This document shows, in pieces, positions 10,940 through 22,374 of a stretch of DNA of 64,000 nt. Both the position numbers and the translations under genes were made by a program. Source of the DNA: Tuctoria greenei (lineage: Eukaryota; Streptophyta; Magnoliopsida; Poales; Poaceae); contig JAYESD010000004.1 in NCBI GenBank assembly GCA_036927565.1, positions 66,400,933-66,464,932 on the forward strand, given 5' to 3'. Below the pieces are notes generated by a model, which had not been told where the DNA came from, made no database searches, and saw only the letters and a program-made list of their open reading frames with translations. How positions within the stretch are numbered: position 1 is the stretch's first letter; each line of letters begins with the position of its first letter.

Positions 10940-12220
10940 CAGAGGAGCAGTACGCGGAGGTAAGTTTTTAATATTGTTAAATATTTACAATATCTACGTA
11001 TGTTAACCGCGTTGATGAAAATGAAATATGTGCATGTTAGTATTTCCTAGTTACAGGGTAACATCGAGGCGTACTTAGCTCTCTGTCGGTACTGGGCTAG
11101 CGATGCTTTTATCAACAAGTCCACGAAGGCTAGACAGTGCCGCATGGGGTCCGAGGGCAAGCACAACTATGGCGGCGACGGCTACTTGCGTTTGGCTAAA
11201 CGCATGGTAAGTACCTTTTTATTTTATTTATGTGTTCCTAATATATTATTTATCTCACTAACACGGATGTACAAGAGCGAGAGATGGGTCAAGAGCCGAC
11301 CCCGATCCAGGTTTGGAAGAGAGGTCACAAGGGAAGTGACCCTTCTCAGCCAGGGCAGTGTAGTCAGGTCGCAGCCGACCCACTGGTAAGTTTTCGAAAT
11401 TCATCAATTTCATTGTAACTAATACTATTATTGACATGCTTACAAGATTTATTTGTTTTGTAGATAAAGTACGCGCAGGAGGTCGCGAAGATACACGGTG
11501 CGGATTACGATTGGGAAAACGCGCCGATCGACCCCCAAGCCGCGTATGCAAGCGGAGGCGGGAAGGCCCACGGACGGTGAGTTCTTCGTGTGTTTCATTT
11601 CTTTTTCAATTAATCTTCTACTTAGTGTTTTCATTCTTTTGCAGGTTTGCCATTTTCGATGGAGTTGTCGACTTGAGGTCGACGCGACCATTGAGAGACG
11701 CTTCATCGTCGCAGGCTTCGACCGTTGGGACCAGTGGTCGTCTCTCGCAGACCCAGCTGGAGCTCCAGGCCATGAGGGAGTCGCTGACGCAAACTCAGGC
11801 AGAGCTGGAGAGGACGAGGGAGGAGCAGCAGAGGACGGCCTTAATGATGGCCCAGATGCAAGCAACGATGGCGGTAAGTAATTTAAAGTACCGTAGTTAA
11901 ATTTCACAGCACTTAATAACATATATCTGCTAATATCTTGCAATGGCAGGCTCTTGCTCGACAAAGCGGTCAGGACATCGAGATTCCTACGCTTCCGCCG
12001 CAGCAGACACCAGAGCAGGTAATATTGTCTATACCTAGGAGTTTCATTCCCTTTTCATTATGTTAAAGAAGTTACTTGCATCACATTTAATTTAGCAAAT
12101 GTGTTACTCACACTATTGACTAGTTGTTTTATGGACTTCTAATTTATCCTAATTATGATTCTTTTGCAGGGTTCCGGAACGCGTCGAGATCCCGGAGGCA
12201 GTGGAGGGGCTAGCGTGTAG
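10940..12220 (+). pseudogene. Second CACTA1 gene, multi-exon, N-terminus missing
   Basis: Exons with good GT-AG borders can be read: one ending 10,959; then 11,057-11,206, 11,278-11,385, 11,464-11,576, 11,645-11,873, 11,950-12,018 and 12,170-12,220 (stop TAG). Phases agree across these borders. The protein includes EAYLALCRYWAS, FINKSTKARQCR, PTPIQVWKRGHKG and a coiled-coil-like Gln/Glu-rich stretch (QTQLELQAMRESL ... QTQAELERTREEQQR). This resembles the C-terminal part of the second plant CACTA protein family (Transposase_24/Ptta-like), which may bind subterminal repeats. The start is not visible and probably went with the deletion that truncated TNP2. Splicing is inferred from sequence only. 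Confidence 0.7.
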
Positions 12221-12664
12221 ACACTGGAGCAGGTGACAAACTCTCTTTAATATTGTTGTATCCATTTTAGTATTTTACATAGAGAGATAAGGAGGTACAA
12301 CATAGAGGTAGATCTTGATGACTTGTCAGATATTGATTCCTATAGTGGTGAGGAAGTTAAGTGTATCTAATCAAGCTTTAGTAGTTTTTGACCATGGTAG
12401 AAATGATTAGTATATAGTGAATAAGTTGTCAGTGCTTCCATTTAACAAAAGGGCTAGTGATTATCACTGATGTTTCCTTCTTATGTCGAAACTGATGTTC
12501 ACTGAGTTAACAAAGGGCTAGTGCTTCCATTTAACTAGTGATATAGTACATTACTTCATTTGAAACTACATCATGCTTCCTTCTTTTGTCACTGATGTTC
12601 TTGGCCTCTTATGTTATCACTGAGTTGACATTGATGCTTACTAGTGATTATGTTTCTTTTGCAG

Positions 12665-12718
12665 GGATCTGGAACGTGCCGAGAAGATCCCGGAGGTAAT
12701 GGAGGGGCTAGCGTGTAG
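12665..12718 (+). pseudogene. Duplicated copy of the terminal exon
   Basis: After another CTTTTGCAG acceptor the sequence repeats the last exon of the second gene (GSGT(R)RDPGGSGGASV-stop at 12,170-12,220), here encoding GSGTCREDPGGNGGASV and stop. The 450 bp between the two copies looks non-coding. It could be an alternative last exon or just a local duplication. Confidence 0.75.
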
Positions 12719-12879
12719 CCCGGTGGTTGTTGATGTTGATTGTTGCAAATTGTGTTGTTGTTGATGTTTTGAACTATATATTGAAACTTTTATGTTGTGT
12801 ATGATATTATTTGTTTGTTCTGTGTTCTCGCCATCGAGCGAGGTAGTCAGTTTTTGTTTTTAAAATAAATTTGAAAACT

Positions 12880-13196
12880 TAACTTATGTCGGTTTGCCCT
12901 GGCCGACGTAAGTTACAGCACTTTACTTACGTCGGCCTGTCCAAGCCGACGTAAGTCCTCAGGCCCAGCCCAAGGCCCATCTCGACACTTAACTTACCTC
13001 GGCTTCCGCAGACCGACGTAATTAAGATAACTTACGTCGGTGGCTGACGTAAGTCACCTTAATTATGTCCAAATGCCTACGTCGGCTGAAAGCCGACGTA
13101 ATTAAGGGAAAACCGACATAATTAAGTTACTTACGTCGGTTTAAGCCTTACTTACGTCGGCTTTGGCCGACATAAGTGACCGTTATTCCTGTAGTG
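12880..13196. repeat. CACTA1 right subterminal repeats
   Basis: CTTACGTCGGC and GCCGACGTAAG copies recur through the last 310 bp, mirroring the left end (for example 12,900-12,955, 13,025-13,052, 13,078-13,100, 13,130-13,180). Confidence 0.9.
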
Positions 13197-13274
13197 TGTG
13201 TGCAAGAAATGATATTTCCTTCACATAATTGAGTTATATTAATGGGTGAAATTGGTCCATAACAGCCGTCAACA

Positions 13275-13290
13275 AACTCCCCTAAGCTTA
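13275..13290 (-). promoter_or_regulatory. B polypurine tract
   Basis: On the minus strand the sequence GCTTAGGGGAGTT lies immediately before the B 3' LTR. This is where plus-strand DNA synthesis would be primed, and it fixes the minus orientation of B. Confidence 0.75.
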
Positions 13291-13482
13291 TCCTTTGCTC
13301 ATCCCGAGCAAAGTCAAGACTTTAGGTTGATGATCAGGAGTTGCTACTATGTTCTACTTTTCAAAAGTACCATGTGCACAACAAAATACTCTACCTAGTA
13401 TTGCAAAAGTTGGCATGGTACTTCACCTATCTCAAGTCATTATGGGGCTTATGCCATCTCCCATAGGTTGGATGTATTTTGT

Positions 13483-13935
13483 TATTCCATGGCTAAGGTA
13501 GTGATAACCTTTGGCACAAAGGCATGAAGTGCACTCAACATGCGTTGAGTGTGTTCCTTCATTCTTTGGCTAAGGTTTATCATACCTTCTTGCCATAATG
13601 GAATAACGTGTACCCCTCATGCATTAGGTGTGATCCGTCACTCCTTGGCTAAGGTAATGATACCCTCTAGCCACAAAGGAGTGATATGTACCCAACATGT
13701 GTTGAGTATAATCCTATATTCCTTGGCTAAGGTACAACATACCTATAACCGCAAAGGTATGACGTGCACTCAACATGGGTTGAGTGTGATCCGTTGTTCC
13801 TTGGCTAAGGTATAAAATACCTTCTAGCCACAGAGGAACAACTTGCACCCAATATACATTGGATGTGATCTTGTCATTCCATGGTTAAGGCACATCATAC
13901 CTTTCAGCCACAAAGGAATAACTTACACCCAATGA
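13483..13935. repeat. ~79-bp tandem repeat in B internal DNA
   Basis: TTGGCTAAGGT or close variants recur at about 13,490, 13,566, 13,646, 13,722, 13,801 and 13,882, a step of 76-81 bp. Each unit also holds 'GCCACAAAGGA' and '(C)AACATG-GTTGAGTGTGATCC'. The open frame across it (13,549-13,815, plus strand) only reflects the repeat. Confidence 0.88.
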
Positions 13936-15903
13936 TGGTGGAAATTCCCTTGAGCTTGAATGAGTGCTTAGAATAGTTGAGAGCATAATGCTCTCACATA
14001 TTCGTAGCAGCCCATTTGTTACTCATGGAGGTTTTCCATGTCAAATCTCCGCCCTCGTATAGTTATGGTTGACCTTCGGGCTTAATTTCTGATAGGTAGC
14101 AACCATCCTATACTCCTTGGCCAAGGGATATTGAAATGGAATCCTCTTAGGGTTTCCAACAATCGGATCTTTGAATGCCTACATAGTTATTTTACTCCTG
14201 CAAACTTTCTCTCTATGATAGAGGGGGATGGTTAGCTCCCAATACTTTTACAAATGAATTTTCGGGTTAGGTAACCGAATCTTCATTTGTACGTACGGGG
14301 AAGAACAAGATCAAAGATGGATTGGGTCCAATTTCAAGTGTATCCATGAACAATGTATGTTTCATTGATAGGAGTGGGGCTTTATGGATAAATCAATTTG
14401 CACATTTTTCTAAAGCTCCTACTCATAGCAATACAAGTGATATAAATACACTATATGAATCCCTTCATCTTGTAAAATTTCTAACCATCATAGTTTTTAT
14501 AAGAGCAAATATTTATCATGTGGATCATGGCAAACAAGATTCTCAATTTTATCCTCCTGAATATTTTTTATTTCTTGCCTAGGAATTTGAATTGTAGTGA
14601 TCCATGCATTAATGAGTTTCAAAACATAATTATGGACATCACTATTCCTAGGATGCTACATACCAATTCAACGATTATGTAATTTCATAAGCATTATCTA
14701 GGCAGAAAATGTCTATGTCAATTTTAATAATGCTTATGAGATTCTAGGTACTTGTTTGAATTTATACCCAAGTAAGGTGACATTCCTATTTGAAGAATCA
14801 AAAAGACTAATGACAGCACTTACTCTCGTGATGATGCATAAAAATTGAATGATGAGAAGGTGTAAACCTTCCTTACCAATGTAAGAAAAAATCATTCAAT
14901 CCTAATGTAATTCCAACGATGGAAAATTTTAAATTGGTACCTCATTTGAAGAGCAGTCCTGGTTGAATGTTGTTATGTGAGAAACAACCATGAATTTTAG
15001 TGTAGCCCTAATATTCGATGTCTCCGGCCAAGTTGAGGTTGAAGTTGAATGAGTTTCATCTTGTTCCTCCATTGGACCACCATCTTGAGCATTCCTCCAC
15101 CATGAACTCAAAATAAGATCGATGGAGGGATATGCGTTTGATGGGGCATTCCAATTTCTTGACAAATTTTGTCCTGGCTGCACTAAAGTCGAGAACAAAC
15201 AAAACAACTCCAAAATGGGTTACGTTAGCTCAAAAGCCTGTTGTACCCTCTGTCAAATTGTTTTGACCAACTTGAAGCAACTTGATTGTAATGAATATTA
15301 ACGGAAATATTTTTTGTTTGAATTAGGGAGGTGAATTCAAGTGGTTATGCCCAAGGTTCATATCCAAATAAATTTATTTCCTAATTCAAAATTTTAGTTT
15401 TAGGATTATTGGAAATTTTACTTTCCAACATGCAAGTGTGAAAATTCAAACATGCAAATGCAAGATTTGATAGGAAATTCAAATATGCAATTTGGGAAAT
15501 CAAATATGAGATAACTACCAATTAACCTATTGGCAAGGAATCACCGAATTTTGAAAGTCCGATGAGTGGGACTTACCTCCATCTTGTTTAATGCGATGAT
15601 TTGTTGTCAAACCCCGGAGTTGAAGATGTGGACAACTTCTCTTGCTTGTCATGCAAATTCTCCTTTGACATGTCATTAGGACATGTGGGCCACATGGTGG
15701 CCTGAGCCTCTCCGTCATCTTGATGAAAACTTGTTGATGTAGTGACGGCTTTTCCCTCTTGAAGATATTCTCTCATGAGCACGGTTAGTCATGTCCTTCT
15801 TTTAGGGGTGTCACTTCGACCTTCTTGATTTTCTATTGAGTTAACCCATACTTTTATCATGATCAAAAGCTTCCTTTGGCATGATGACATGTGGACTCCA
15901 TAA
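13936..15903 (-). other. B internal region with weak gag-like remnants
   Basis: Mostly AT-rich DNA without a clear gene. On the minus strand 14,929-15,213 encodes 94 residues including QPGQNLSRNW and SSWWRNAQDGG, loosely like the low-complexity Asn/Trp-rich end of some plant gypsy Gag proteins; this is weak. A plus-strand frame at 14,322-14,582 has no recognisable feature. No pol sequence was seen. Confidence 0.35.
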
Positions 15904-16605
15904 TCAAACAAGAAATGCTTCATCCACAATGTCACATGCCCTAGGTTGCATGGGCTTGGTCGAAGGGTAGGAATTCCAACAAGTGATTGTGGGATATCTT
16001 GTTATTGAATGCTCTTTAAGTTTCTTGTCCTTGGCTAAGGGATTCATGTAAATGTTGTCTTGATTTCTTCCTTGGCCATGGACAAGATACTCCAAGGTAG
16101 GCCAGTTGAACTTAAATCTCTTGAAATCCCTATAGCCTCCTTGATTCCAAGGGTGATATTGATCCTGCCATTGACCTCCTTGTTGGTCATAGCCATTTGA
16201 GTTGTGTGTGGAAGGAAGAATCCTCATGGGTCCTTAGGGAAATGATTCCCCAAGTGGCCCATGATGACATGGATTCTCACAAATCATGTGAATATCCATG
16301 GCTTGGATCATCCAAACACTTCTCTATTGGCTTGATCTTCATGATACTTCAATGGAACGTGTAGTTCCTTAGCTAGCATGTCCACCTTGTTACGTGGTGT
16401 TCATGCCAAGCTAAGGGAACTAGAGCATTCTTCCAATCCACCCCTTGAGTAGAGACCATATTCTCATCCATGATGAATGAAAATAGGACACCTTCAGCTC
16501 CAACACAAAGGTGGTCACGGATTGATGGACCAACCCATGAGATGAATGTTGGATGAGGAGCCAACTATCCACCCTATGGTGGAGGCAAACCAAGAAGAAC
16601 TCTTG
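15904..16605 (-). pseudogene. B gag-like remnant, 3' part
   Basis: The minus strand carries pieces such as GYDQQGGQWQDQYHPWNQGG and YRDFKRFKFNWPTLEYL (15,904-16,227) and, further upstream in the sense direction, a second short frame at 16,373-16,564. Gln/Gly/Trp-rich segments like this occur after the Gag core in Athila/Tat-type elements. Frames are broken. The 5' part of the same gene lies at 33,919-34,143, across the A2 insertion (TSD GAGCC). Function could only have been as a particle protein; assignment is moderate. Confidence 0.5.
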
Positions 16606-18389
16606 GAGCCTTTGACACCCAGTTCCGAAAATGAACCAAGTGAACACACATACACGAGTGCAATCACAAAAGAGTATACATAAAATTAACACAGAACAAG
16701 TTTTATTAACAACTTTTATTACACAATTCAAAATATCCTCGAATACAAGCTCTAAGGAAAATTAATGACAAGTTTGAACTAGTGTAGCGGAAATAAACTA
16801 ATTAAACAACTAAGCAACTAAGCAGCATAAGCAAATAGGGTATAGCGCAGCTCAACACTCCACAGGAAAAGCTGACGGTAGAAACGACCTAGAACTCCAC
16901 ATTATCATGTTAAACTCCAAATCCTGACCTGCAACTGTTGGTGGGGGAATTGCAAGGGTGATTACATGTCGTACTCAGCAAGTGTGGAAAGTATGACATG
17001 TAGCTGATTCAAATGACAAATATAATAATGGCTACATGCTGAAAAGTACATTAAAACATTTGAAAAGCAATATATTATATGTATGTGAGATAAACCCATC
17101 ATAAACCATGTAATCATCATAATACTAGTCCATAACTCATTACCATCATCCATATTCCAGATTTCACCATTGCCATTAACCATATCCAGTACCAGAAATT
17201 AATCCATAACCAACCATAACAATATTATTAACCATAACCCTTACCAAACCATCCCAATACCAAGTTTACTCTAATCATGTGAGGGTACAAGTTGCTCATA
17301 ACCGGGAGCACGGCTATCATGATAGTTTTTAGACACACTCTGCAGAGGTTGTACTGCTTTACCCACGTGTTTGTGATTTCATCACCTTTCGATGACTATA
17401 GAATCTCAATTATGTTGTCTCATACTTTCTTAGGTGTGTTGCCAAGAGATCACAAAATGGCCTTTACAAAAGGATTACTAGCCTATTTAGACCCCACTAA
17501 GGTTTCACCGCTGGCGATGCCTCCAACTGAGCACATATTCAACCAAGGGCCCCCTCTTCCATTCGGATCCTAGGGTAGTCCTACCGATCATCAACAAACC
17601 CAATCAAACTACCCCTTCCCCGAGCATCCTTAATGGTCCAAATAGCACTGGCAAAGCCCTAATTAATCAACTATGTTGCACCCATAGTTGGCCTCGTGGT
17701 GGCACTGTAAATCCTTGATGGTCGCTCCATGAACCGGTCCTTAGATCTAAAGCAAACAAACCACCGTAACATCAAACCCATCCACATGCCAGGCTTGCTT
17801 AATCACCCGTTACCACATCATATTAACCAGTTCATGTTAATCATAATCTCTGAAATACAGAATTAAGTTAAGTGGTGCAGTTGTTTTTCCATCCCAATTA
17901 ATTAAGCAAAGCAAAAAGGGTAAAAAACCCATCCCGACTATCTACCTTGTATTCTAGATTACAAGGGTGGTTTAACAAAGCTAGTAAACTTCCTACCATA
18001 GGATTCCCATCAAATTGACACAAGCATGCAGTTTTGAAAACAAAACAATTATTTTAAAATAGGATCAATATGCTTCAAGGACACTTGCCTTGCTCTTGAG
18101 CTTGGTTATGATCAATAACTTCAAACTCTTGGTGCTGAAGATCCTCCGCGGCACTCTCTAGTGCAAATCCGTCTATTCCGCACAACAAACATACAAGACA
18201 AGAAACACAATCTATAGATGCACATATATTACTCAATGTGACATGACAAGAATTATTAATGCAAATGCAAGGTGGAACCTATTAATGAGTTGCTTTTTGA
18301 TGATCACTAACTAGTTCTAATAGTTTTTAACAAGTTTATACAGGTTTGGATTTGATTCAAAGTAGAATTAAATTTAATTCAACAGCAAA

Positions 18390-19335
18390 TACATTGCAAA
18401 AATCGGACAAGTCCACAGGAGGCCCGACTAGTCCGCACTGCGAGGGAACTGGCGAACTAGGGTTTTCTAGATCAACGTGAATTTGGAGAAACAGGGTCAA
18501 ATTCACGTAAGGAAAAGAGAATAGAAGGTATAACAGGTGTTTAGGACTCCAAGGAATCATGGATCTTGGAGACAACACTTGGATCTTGAAGATCTAGGGT
18601 TGATGAAGAACTTGATGGTGGATTGTTGATGAAGAACGCGGAGTTGATGGAGATCTTGATCCTTTGTCGGTTCCTCCTCTTCTTCTTCTTGCTATAGGTA
18701 TCCTTCTCCCTCCTTGGTGGCAGCTATTCACAAGATAGGGTTTGGTTTTGGTGGAAAAGTGGCAAATAGATGTCAAGCCAAGGGGTGGGGTTGTTTATAT
18801 AGAGGTGGAGGCTAAGGTTAGATGGATTTCGAGTTTGAGATGAGTAGAGGCCGATTTGGAGTCCCACATGGGCTCTAAAAGAGTTAGGCACGACGTCCCT
18901 AGGCCCACTTAACATAAAACCGATGAAACAAGTCGTGAAATAAAATATCAACTCGGAGTCGCGATTTATCGGACAAGTCCAAAAAGGGCCGGACTAATCC
19001 GAAGTTGGACCGAGAGAAATCAGACAAGTATGTACTGGACATTGGAGAAGTCCGAACTTATCCAAAGGGGAAAAACAGACAAGTCTGGCCAAAAATAGGA
19101 CAAGTCCAACTTTAGTGAGAGGGAAAAATGGTCAAGTCCAATGGAACACCGGACAAGTCCGAACAAGTCCAGGGACTTAGCAAAATCTCCAAGGAATTGG
19201 AACACCGGACTAGTCCGCGCAGGACCAAACAAGTCCAAAAGTGTCCAGGGAGAAAAACAAACAAACAAGTCTATTCGAAGTCAGAGAGAAATCTAACTAG
19301 TCCGCACAAAAATCAGACTACTCCGCACTTCCCAG
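18390..19335. repeat. GGAC-WW-GTCC motif array in A2 3' LTR
   Basis: Copies of CGGACAAGTCC, CGGACTAGTCCG and one- or two-base variants occur at about 18,406, 18,434, 18,969, 18,992, 19,022, 19,077, 19,101, 19,152, 19,206, 19,229, 19,295 and 19,315, spaced irregularly by 20-50 bp from 18,960 onward. Confidence 0.9.
18794..18801 (-). promoter_or_regulatory. Putative TATA box of family A LTR
   Basis: TATATAAA on the minus strand inside CCTCTATATAAACAACCCC. It is conserved at 33,241-33,248 in the 5' LTR and, less exactly, at about 5,292 in A1, at the same relative position. It would drive transcription toward gag and pol. Confidence 0.5.
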
Positions 19336-19457
19336 AATTCTTAAGTGCAGTTTTGTTTCTAATTTATTTTAAACTTGTTCCTTTTTATTTGGATTAATGT
19401 TAAACATGATTAATGAACTTATGCAATGCGTGATGCATGAAAATGAGGGTGTTACAA

Positions 19458-19496
19458 ACATACCCTTCTTGAAATGAATCTCGTCCTCGAGATTCG
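19458..19496 (-). promoter_or_regulatory. A2 polypurine tract and adjacent palindrome
   Basis: Next to the LTR the minus strand reads CAAGAAGGGTATGTT, a somewhat decayed polypurine tract. Beside it GAATCTCG-TCCT-CGAGATTC (19,477-19,496) is a perfect 8-bp inverted repeat with a 4-nt loop. It overlaps the last codons of pol (NLEDEI) and recurs at the same place in P2 and in A'1. Confidence 0.75.
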
Positions 19497-20676
19497 ACGC
19501 GGAAGAGAAAAGATAGGGAAATTCCTTCTTGAGATCATCTACAACTCCCATGTTGCCTCTGATTCTGTGTGATGCTTCCATTGCACTTTACACCATCTAA
19601 TGACCTTGTTTCTTGTGACACTCTCCTTGGTTCCCAAGATTTTGATCGGTTGCTTGGTATAAGTCAAATCTTCCTTTAGTTCCAATTCTTCCATTGGCAC
19701 TTATTCTTCCGGTACTCTTAAACACTTCTTGAGCTGGGAAACATGAAATACATAATGTACATCTGAAAGATGAGCTGGCATCTCCAACTTATACACATTT
19801 CTCCTCTTTTGTCCAAAAATCTTGAATGGCCCAATGTATCGGGGTGCTAGCTTGCCTCTTATGTTAAACCTCTTATGACCTCTCATTGGTGACACCTTGA
19901 GGTAAACAAAATCTCCTATTTCAAAGGCTAGTTTCCTTCTCCTATTATCCGCATAGTATTTTTGCCTTGATTGAGCGGCCCTCAAGTTCTCACTAATTAC
20001 CTGAACTTGTTTTTCAGCTGCTTGCAACACATCCGGACCAAATACTTGAGTTTCCCCTATCTCATTCCAGAACAAATGTGTCCTACACTTCCTTCCATAT
20101 AGTGCTTCATAAGGTGACATCTTAAAACATTGCATATGGCAAGCTCTTGTCCCAACTTTTCCCATGCTTCAAAGCACACGCTCTTAACATGTCCTCCAAA
20201 ATCTGATTGGTCCTATCAGTTTGTCCATCCGTTTGAGGGTGATGTGATGTGCTAAAATTTAACCTCGTTCCCAATGCATCGTGCAATTTCTGCCAAAATC
20301 TGGAGGTAAATTGAGAACCTCTATCAAACACTATCTTCTTTGGAACTCCATGTAATCATACTATTCTTCCCATATATAGTTCTGCCAATTTCTCTCCATT
20401 AAAGGTGGTCTTGACAGGAATAAAGTGAGCTGACATGTTCAAACTATCCACAATTACCCATATTGAATCATAACCGGACTGTGTACGTGGCAATCCAACC
20501 ATGTTGATTTCTTCCCACTTGCATTCTGGAGTCTTCAATGGTTGCAATAATCCAGCTGGCCTTTGATGTTCTGCCTTCACCCGTTGGCACACATCACACA
20601 ATGCTATGTATTCAGCTATGTCCTTTTTCATGCTAACCCACCAATAACAAGTCTTTAAGTCTTTGTACATTTTCAT
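19497..20676 (-). pseudogene. Pol copy P1: integrase and chromodomain
   Basis: In sense order: the integrase Zn-binding end (CDVCQRVKAEHQRPAGLLQP), the catalytic core with VIVDSLNMSAHFIP, FDRGSQFTSRFW, HHPQTDGQTDR and ILEDMLRA (D-D-E residues visible), the GPY-like C-terminal part (LAPRYIGPFKI) and a chromodomain end (WKHHTE-like then NLEDEIHF). Lesions include a stop just before the FDRGSQ segment (CGA to TGA type), a frameshift or small deletion after LPYA-F, and a 9-bp deletion relative to P2 near 20,500 that removes the residues before GLPRTQ. The first lesions are shared with P2. It would have inserted element DNA into heterochromatin via the chromodomain. Confidence 0.93.
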
Positions 20677-20808
20677 ACAACCGGCGTGAATTGAGTATGG
20701 TGAGTCATGTGCCTCTTTTAATATTGTCTCTCAAATATGCTTCACATTAGGCACGACAATCCTCTTACCAAGCCATAGAGTACCATGTTTATCCTCATCA
20801 AATCTGAA

Positions 20809-21369
20809 TTATCTTCCTTCTTGGGCCCTTTCCTTGATTTCCTGGATTTCCTCATCCTTTGTTTGACCCTCTCGAATCTCTCGCTCCAAGGTCGGATTTA
20901 ATTCCATTATTCCCACCTCATTCACAAATCCGAGATTCAACCGTTCAACCTCATTGCATAACTCGGATGGCAACTCTCGACCTGTGAGTTGGTGACTTAC
21001 TCCTTTTCTACTCAAAGCATCGACCACAACATTGGCTTTTCCCAGGTGATAGTTGATTTCAAAATCATAATCCATGATGAGCTCCAACCATCTTTGTTGT
21101 CTCAAATTCAGGTCCGTTTGTGTGAATATGTACTTGAGACTCTTATAATCCATATAAATTTCACACCTATGTCCAAGAATGTAGTGTCTCCAAATTTTCA
21201 ATGCATGTACCACGGCTGCGAGTTCCAAATCATGCGTTGGATATTTCTGCTCATGTTTCTTCAATTGCCTCGATGCGTAGGTGACCACTTGACCTTGCAC
21301 CAATACACATCCAATTTCTTGTCTCGATGCATCACAATATATGTCAAAACTCTTGCTTACGTCCGACAA
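20809..21369 (-). pseudogene. Pol copy P1: RNase H
   Basis: A 186-residue open stretch with the gypsy RNase H signature: FDIYCDASRQEIGCVL (first catalytic Asp), PTHDLELAAVVHALKIWRHYI (catalytic Glu), YMDYKSLKYIF (second Asp) and LGKANVVVDALSRK. This copy keeps GCVLVQGQVVTYASRQ intact, where P2 has a 3-bp change and CVFMQEGQ. It would degrade the RNA template during reverse transcription. Confidence 0.93.
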
Positions 21370-21400
21370 TAAAAAACTGAGGTTGTTGTTAATCTTTTCT

Positions 21401-22206
21401 TCAACTCCTCAAAACTCTCTTGACAAGCTTGAGTCCATTGAAACGCTTTCCCCTTAGCAACTCCGTCATTGGCTTGACTATCTTGGAAAAGTCATTGATG
21501 AATCGACGGTAATACCCAGCCATCCCAAGAAAACTTTGTATCTCCTTTACGTTTAGCGGTGGATCCCACTTTAGCACATCCCTCACCTTTCCTGGGTTGA
21601 AAGATACTCCTCCTCCCGAGATGATATGACCCAAAAATGATACTTCTCTCAACCAAACTGGCTCTTGCTGAACTTGGCATACAATTGATGCTCCCTCAAT
21701 TTCTGCAATGTAGGCCTCAAGTGTTCCTCGTGTTCCTGCACATCCTTCTCATAGATCATAATGTCGTCTATGAACACCACTACAAACTTATCCAGGTACT
21801 TCATGAAGACCCTATTCATGAGGTACACAAAGTAGGCAGGTGCATTTGTCAATTCAAAGGACATCACGATGTACTCAAAGGATCCATACCGTGTCCTGAA
21901 AGCAGTCTTGGGCATGTCTGATGGCCTAATGTTCATTTGAATGTATCCCGAGCTCAAATCTATCTTGGAGAAAACACATGCACCCTTCATCTGATCAAAC
22001 AAGTCTTCTATGCATGGCAAGGTGTACTTTTTCTTGATCGTCATCTCATTGAGAGCTCGGTAATCCACACACATCCTTTGCGACCCATCCTTCTTATCCA
22101 CGAAAAGAACGAGCGCTCCACAAGGCGAAGAGCTTGGGCAAATAAAACCTTTCTCTAGTTGCTCTTGAATCTGCTTCTTGAGCTCCGTTAATTCCTTAGG
22201 AGGCAT
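21401..22206 (-). pseudogene. Pol copy P1: reverse transcriptase
   Basis: It begins around MPPKELTELKKQIQEQLEKG and runs through FVDKKDGSQRMCVDYRALN, SKIDLSSGYIQ, FVVVFIDDIMIY (the catalytic FIDD in the place of YVDD), to FLGHIISGGGVSFNPGK and IQSFLGMAGYYRRFI. A frame change near 21,650 separates the polymerase core from its thumb/connection. Upstream in the sense direction several stops are shared with P2, so both copies descend from an already inactive pol. Confidence 0.94.
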
Positions 22207-22374
22207 CCTATACGGCCTCTAAGCTATAGGTGCAGTTCCAGGTATTAAATCAATAACATGCTCAATGTCTCAATCAGGTGGCATACTTGGCAACTCATCC
22301 GAAAACACATCCAAGAATTAACAAACCACTGGAATCTCCTCAATTGCGGCACCATCCATGTGATTCAGCTCCAA

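Larger units (their letters stand above)
6985..13196 (+). mobile_element. CACTA1: CACTA (En/Spm) DNA transposon
   Basis: It begins CACTACAGCAATA and ends TATTCCTGTAGTG, giving terminal inverted repeats CACTACAG-S-AATA. It is flanked by the 3-bp duplication TGT (6,982-6,984 and 13,197-13,199). Subterminal repeats of CTTACGTCGGC in both orientations lie at both ends. Inside are a GC-rich leader, a TNP2-type transposase pseudogene and a second multi-exon gene, both on the plus strand. A premature stop and a missing transposase C-terminus mean it is not autonomous now. It lies in the 3' LTR of B. Confidence 0.95.
5539..13274 (-). repeat. B 3' LTR (interrupted by CACTA1)
   Basis: LTR sequence is 5,539-6,984 and 13,200-13,274 (about 1,521 bp). 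It aligns along its length with 38,814-40,329. The insertion point reads GATGT, then CACTA1, then GTGCAAG, and the uninterrupted partner LTR reads GATGTGTGCAAG at about 40,254. A TATA-like box on the minus strand (CTATAAATAG) lies at 6,564-6,573. Confidence 0.92.
16611..19457 (-). repeat. A2 3' LTR
   Basis: 2,847 bp. It matches the 5' LTR (27,727-33,918 minus CACTA2) along its whole length. It shares its first part with the A' LTRs, and its last ~1 kb carries the GGAC-WW-GTCC array. A minus-strand TATA box (TATATAAA) lies at 18,794-18,801. Confidence 0.95.

Noticed and set aside
13549..13815. Plus-strand 88-codon frame with 26-residue repeats
   Set aside because: It is produced by the ~79-bp tandem repeat and is antisense to B.
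14322..14582. Plus-strand 86-codon frame in B
   Set aside because: AT-rich, antisense to the element, no motif.
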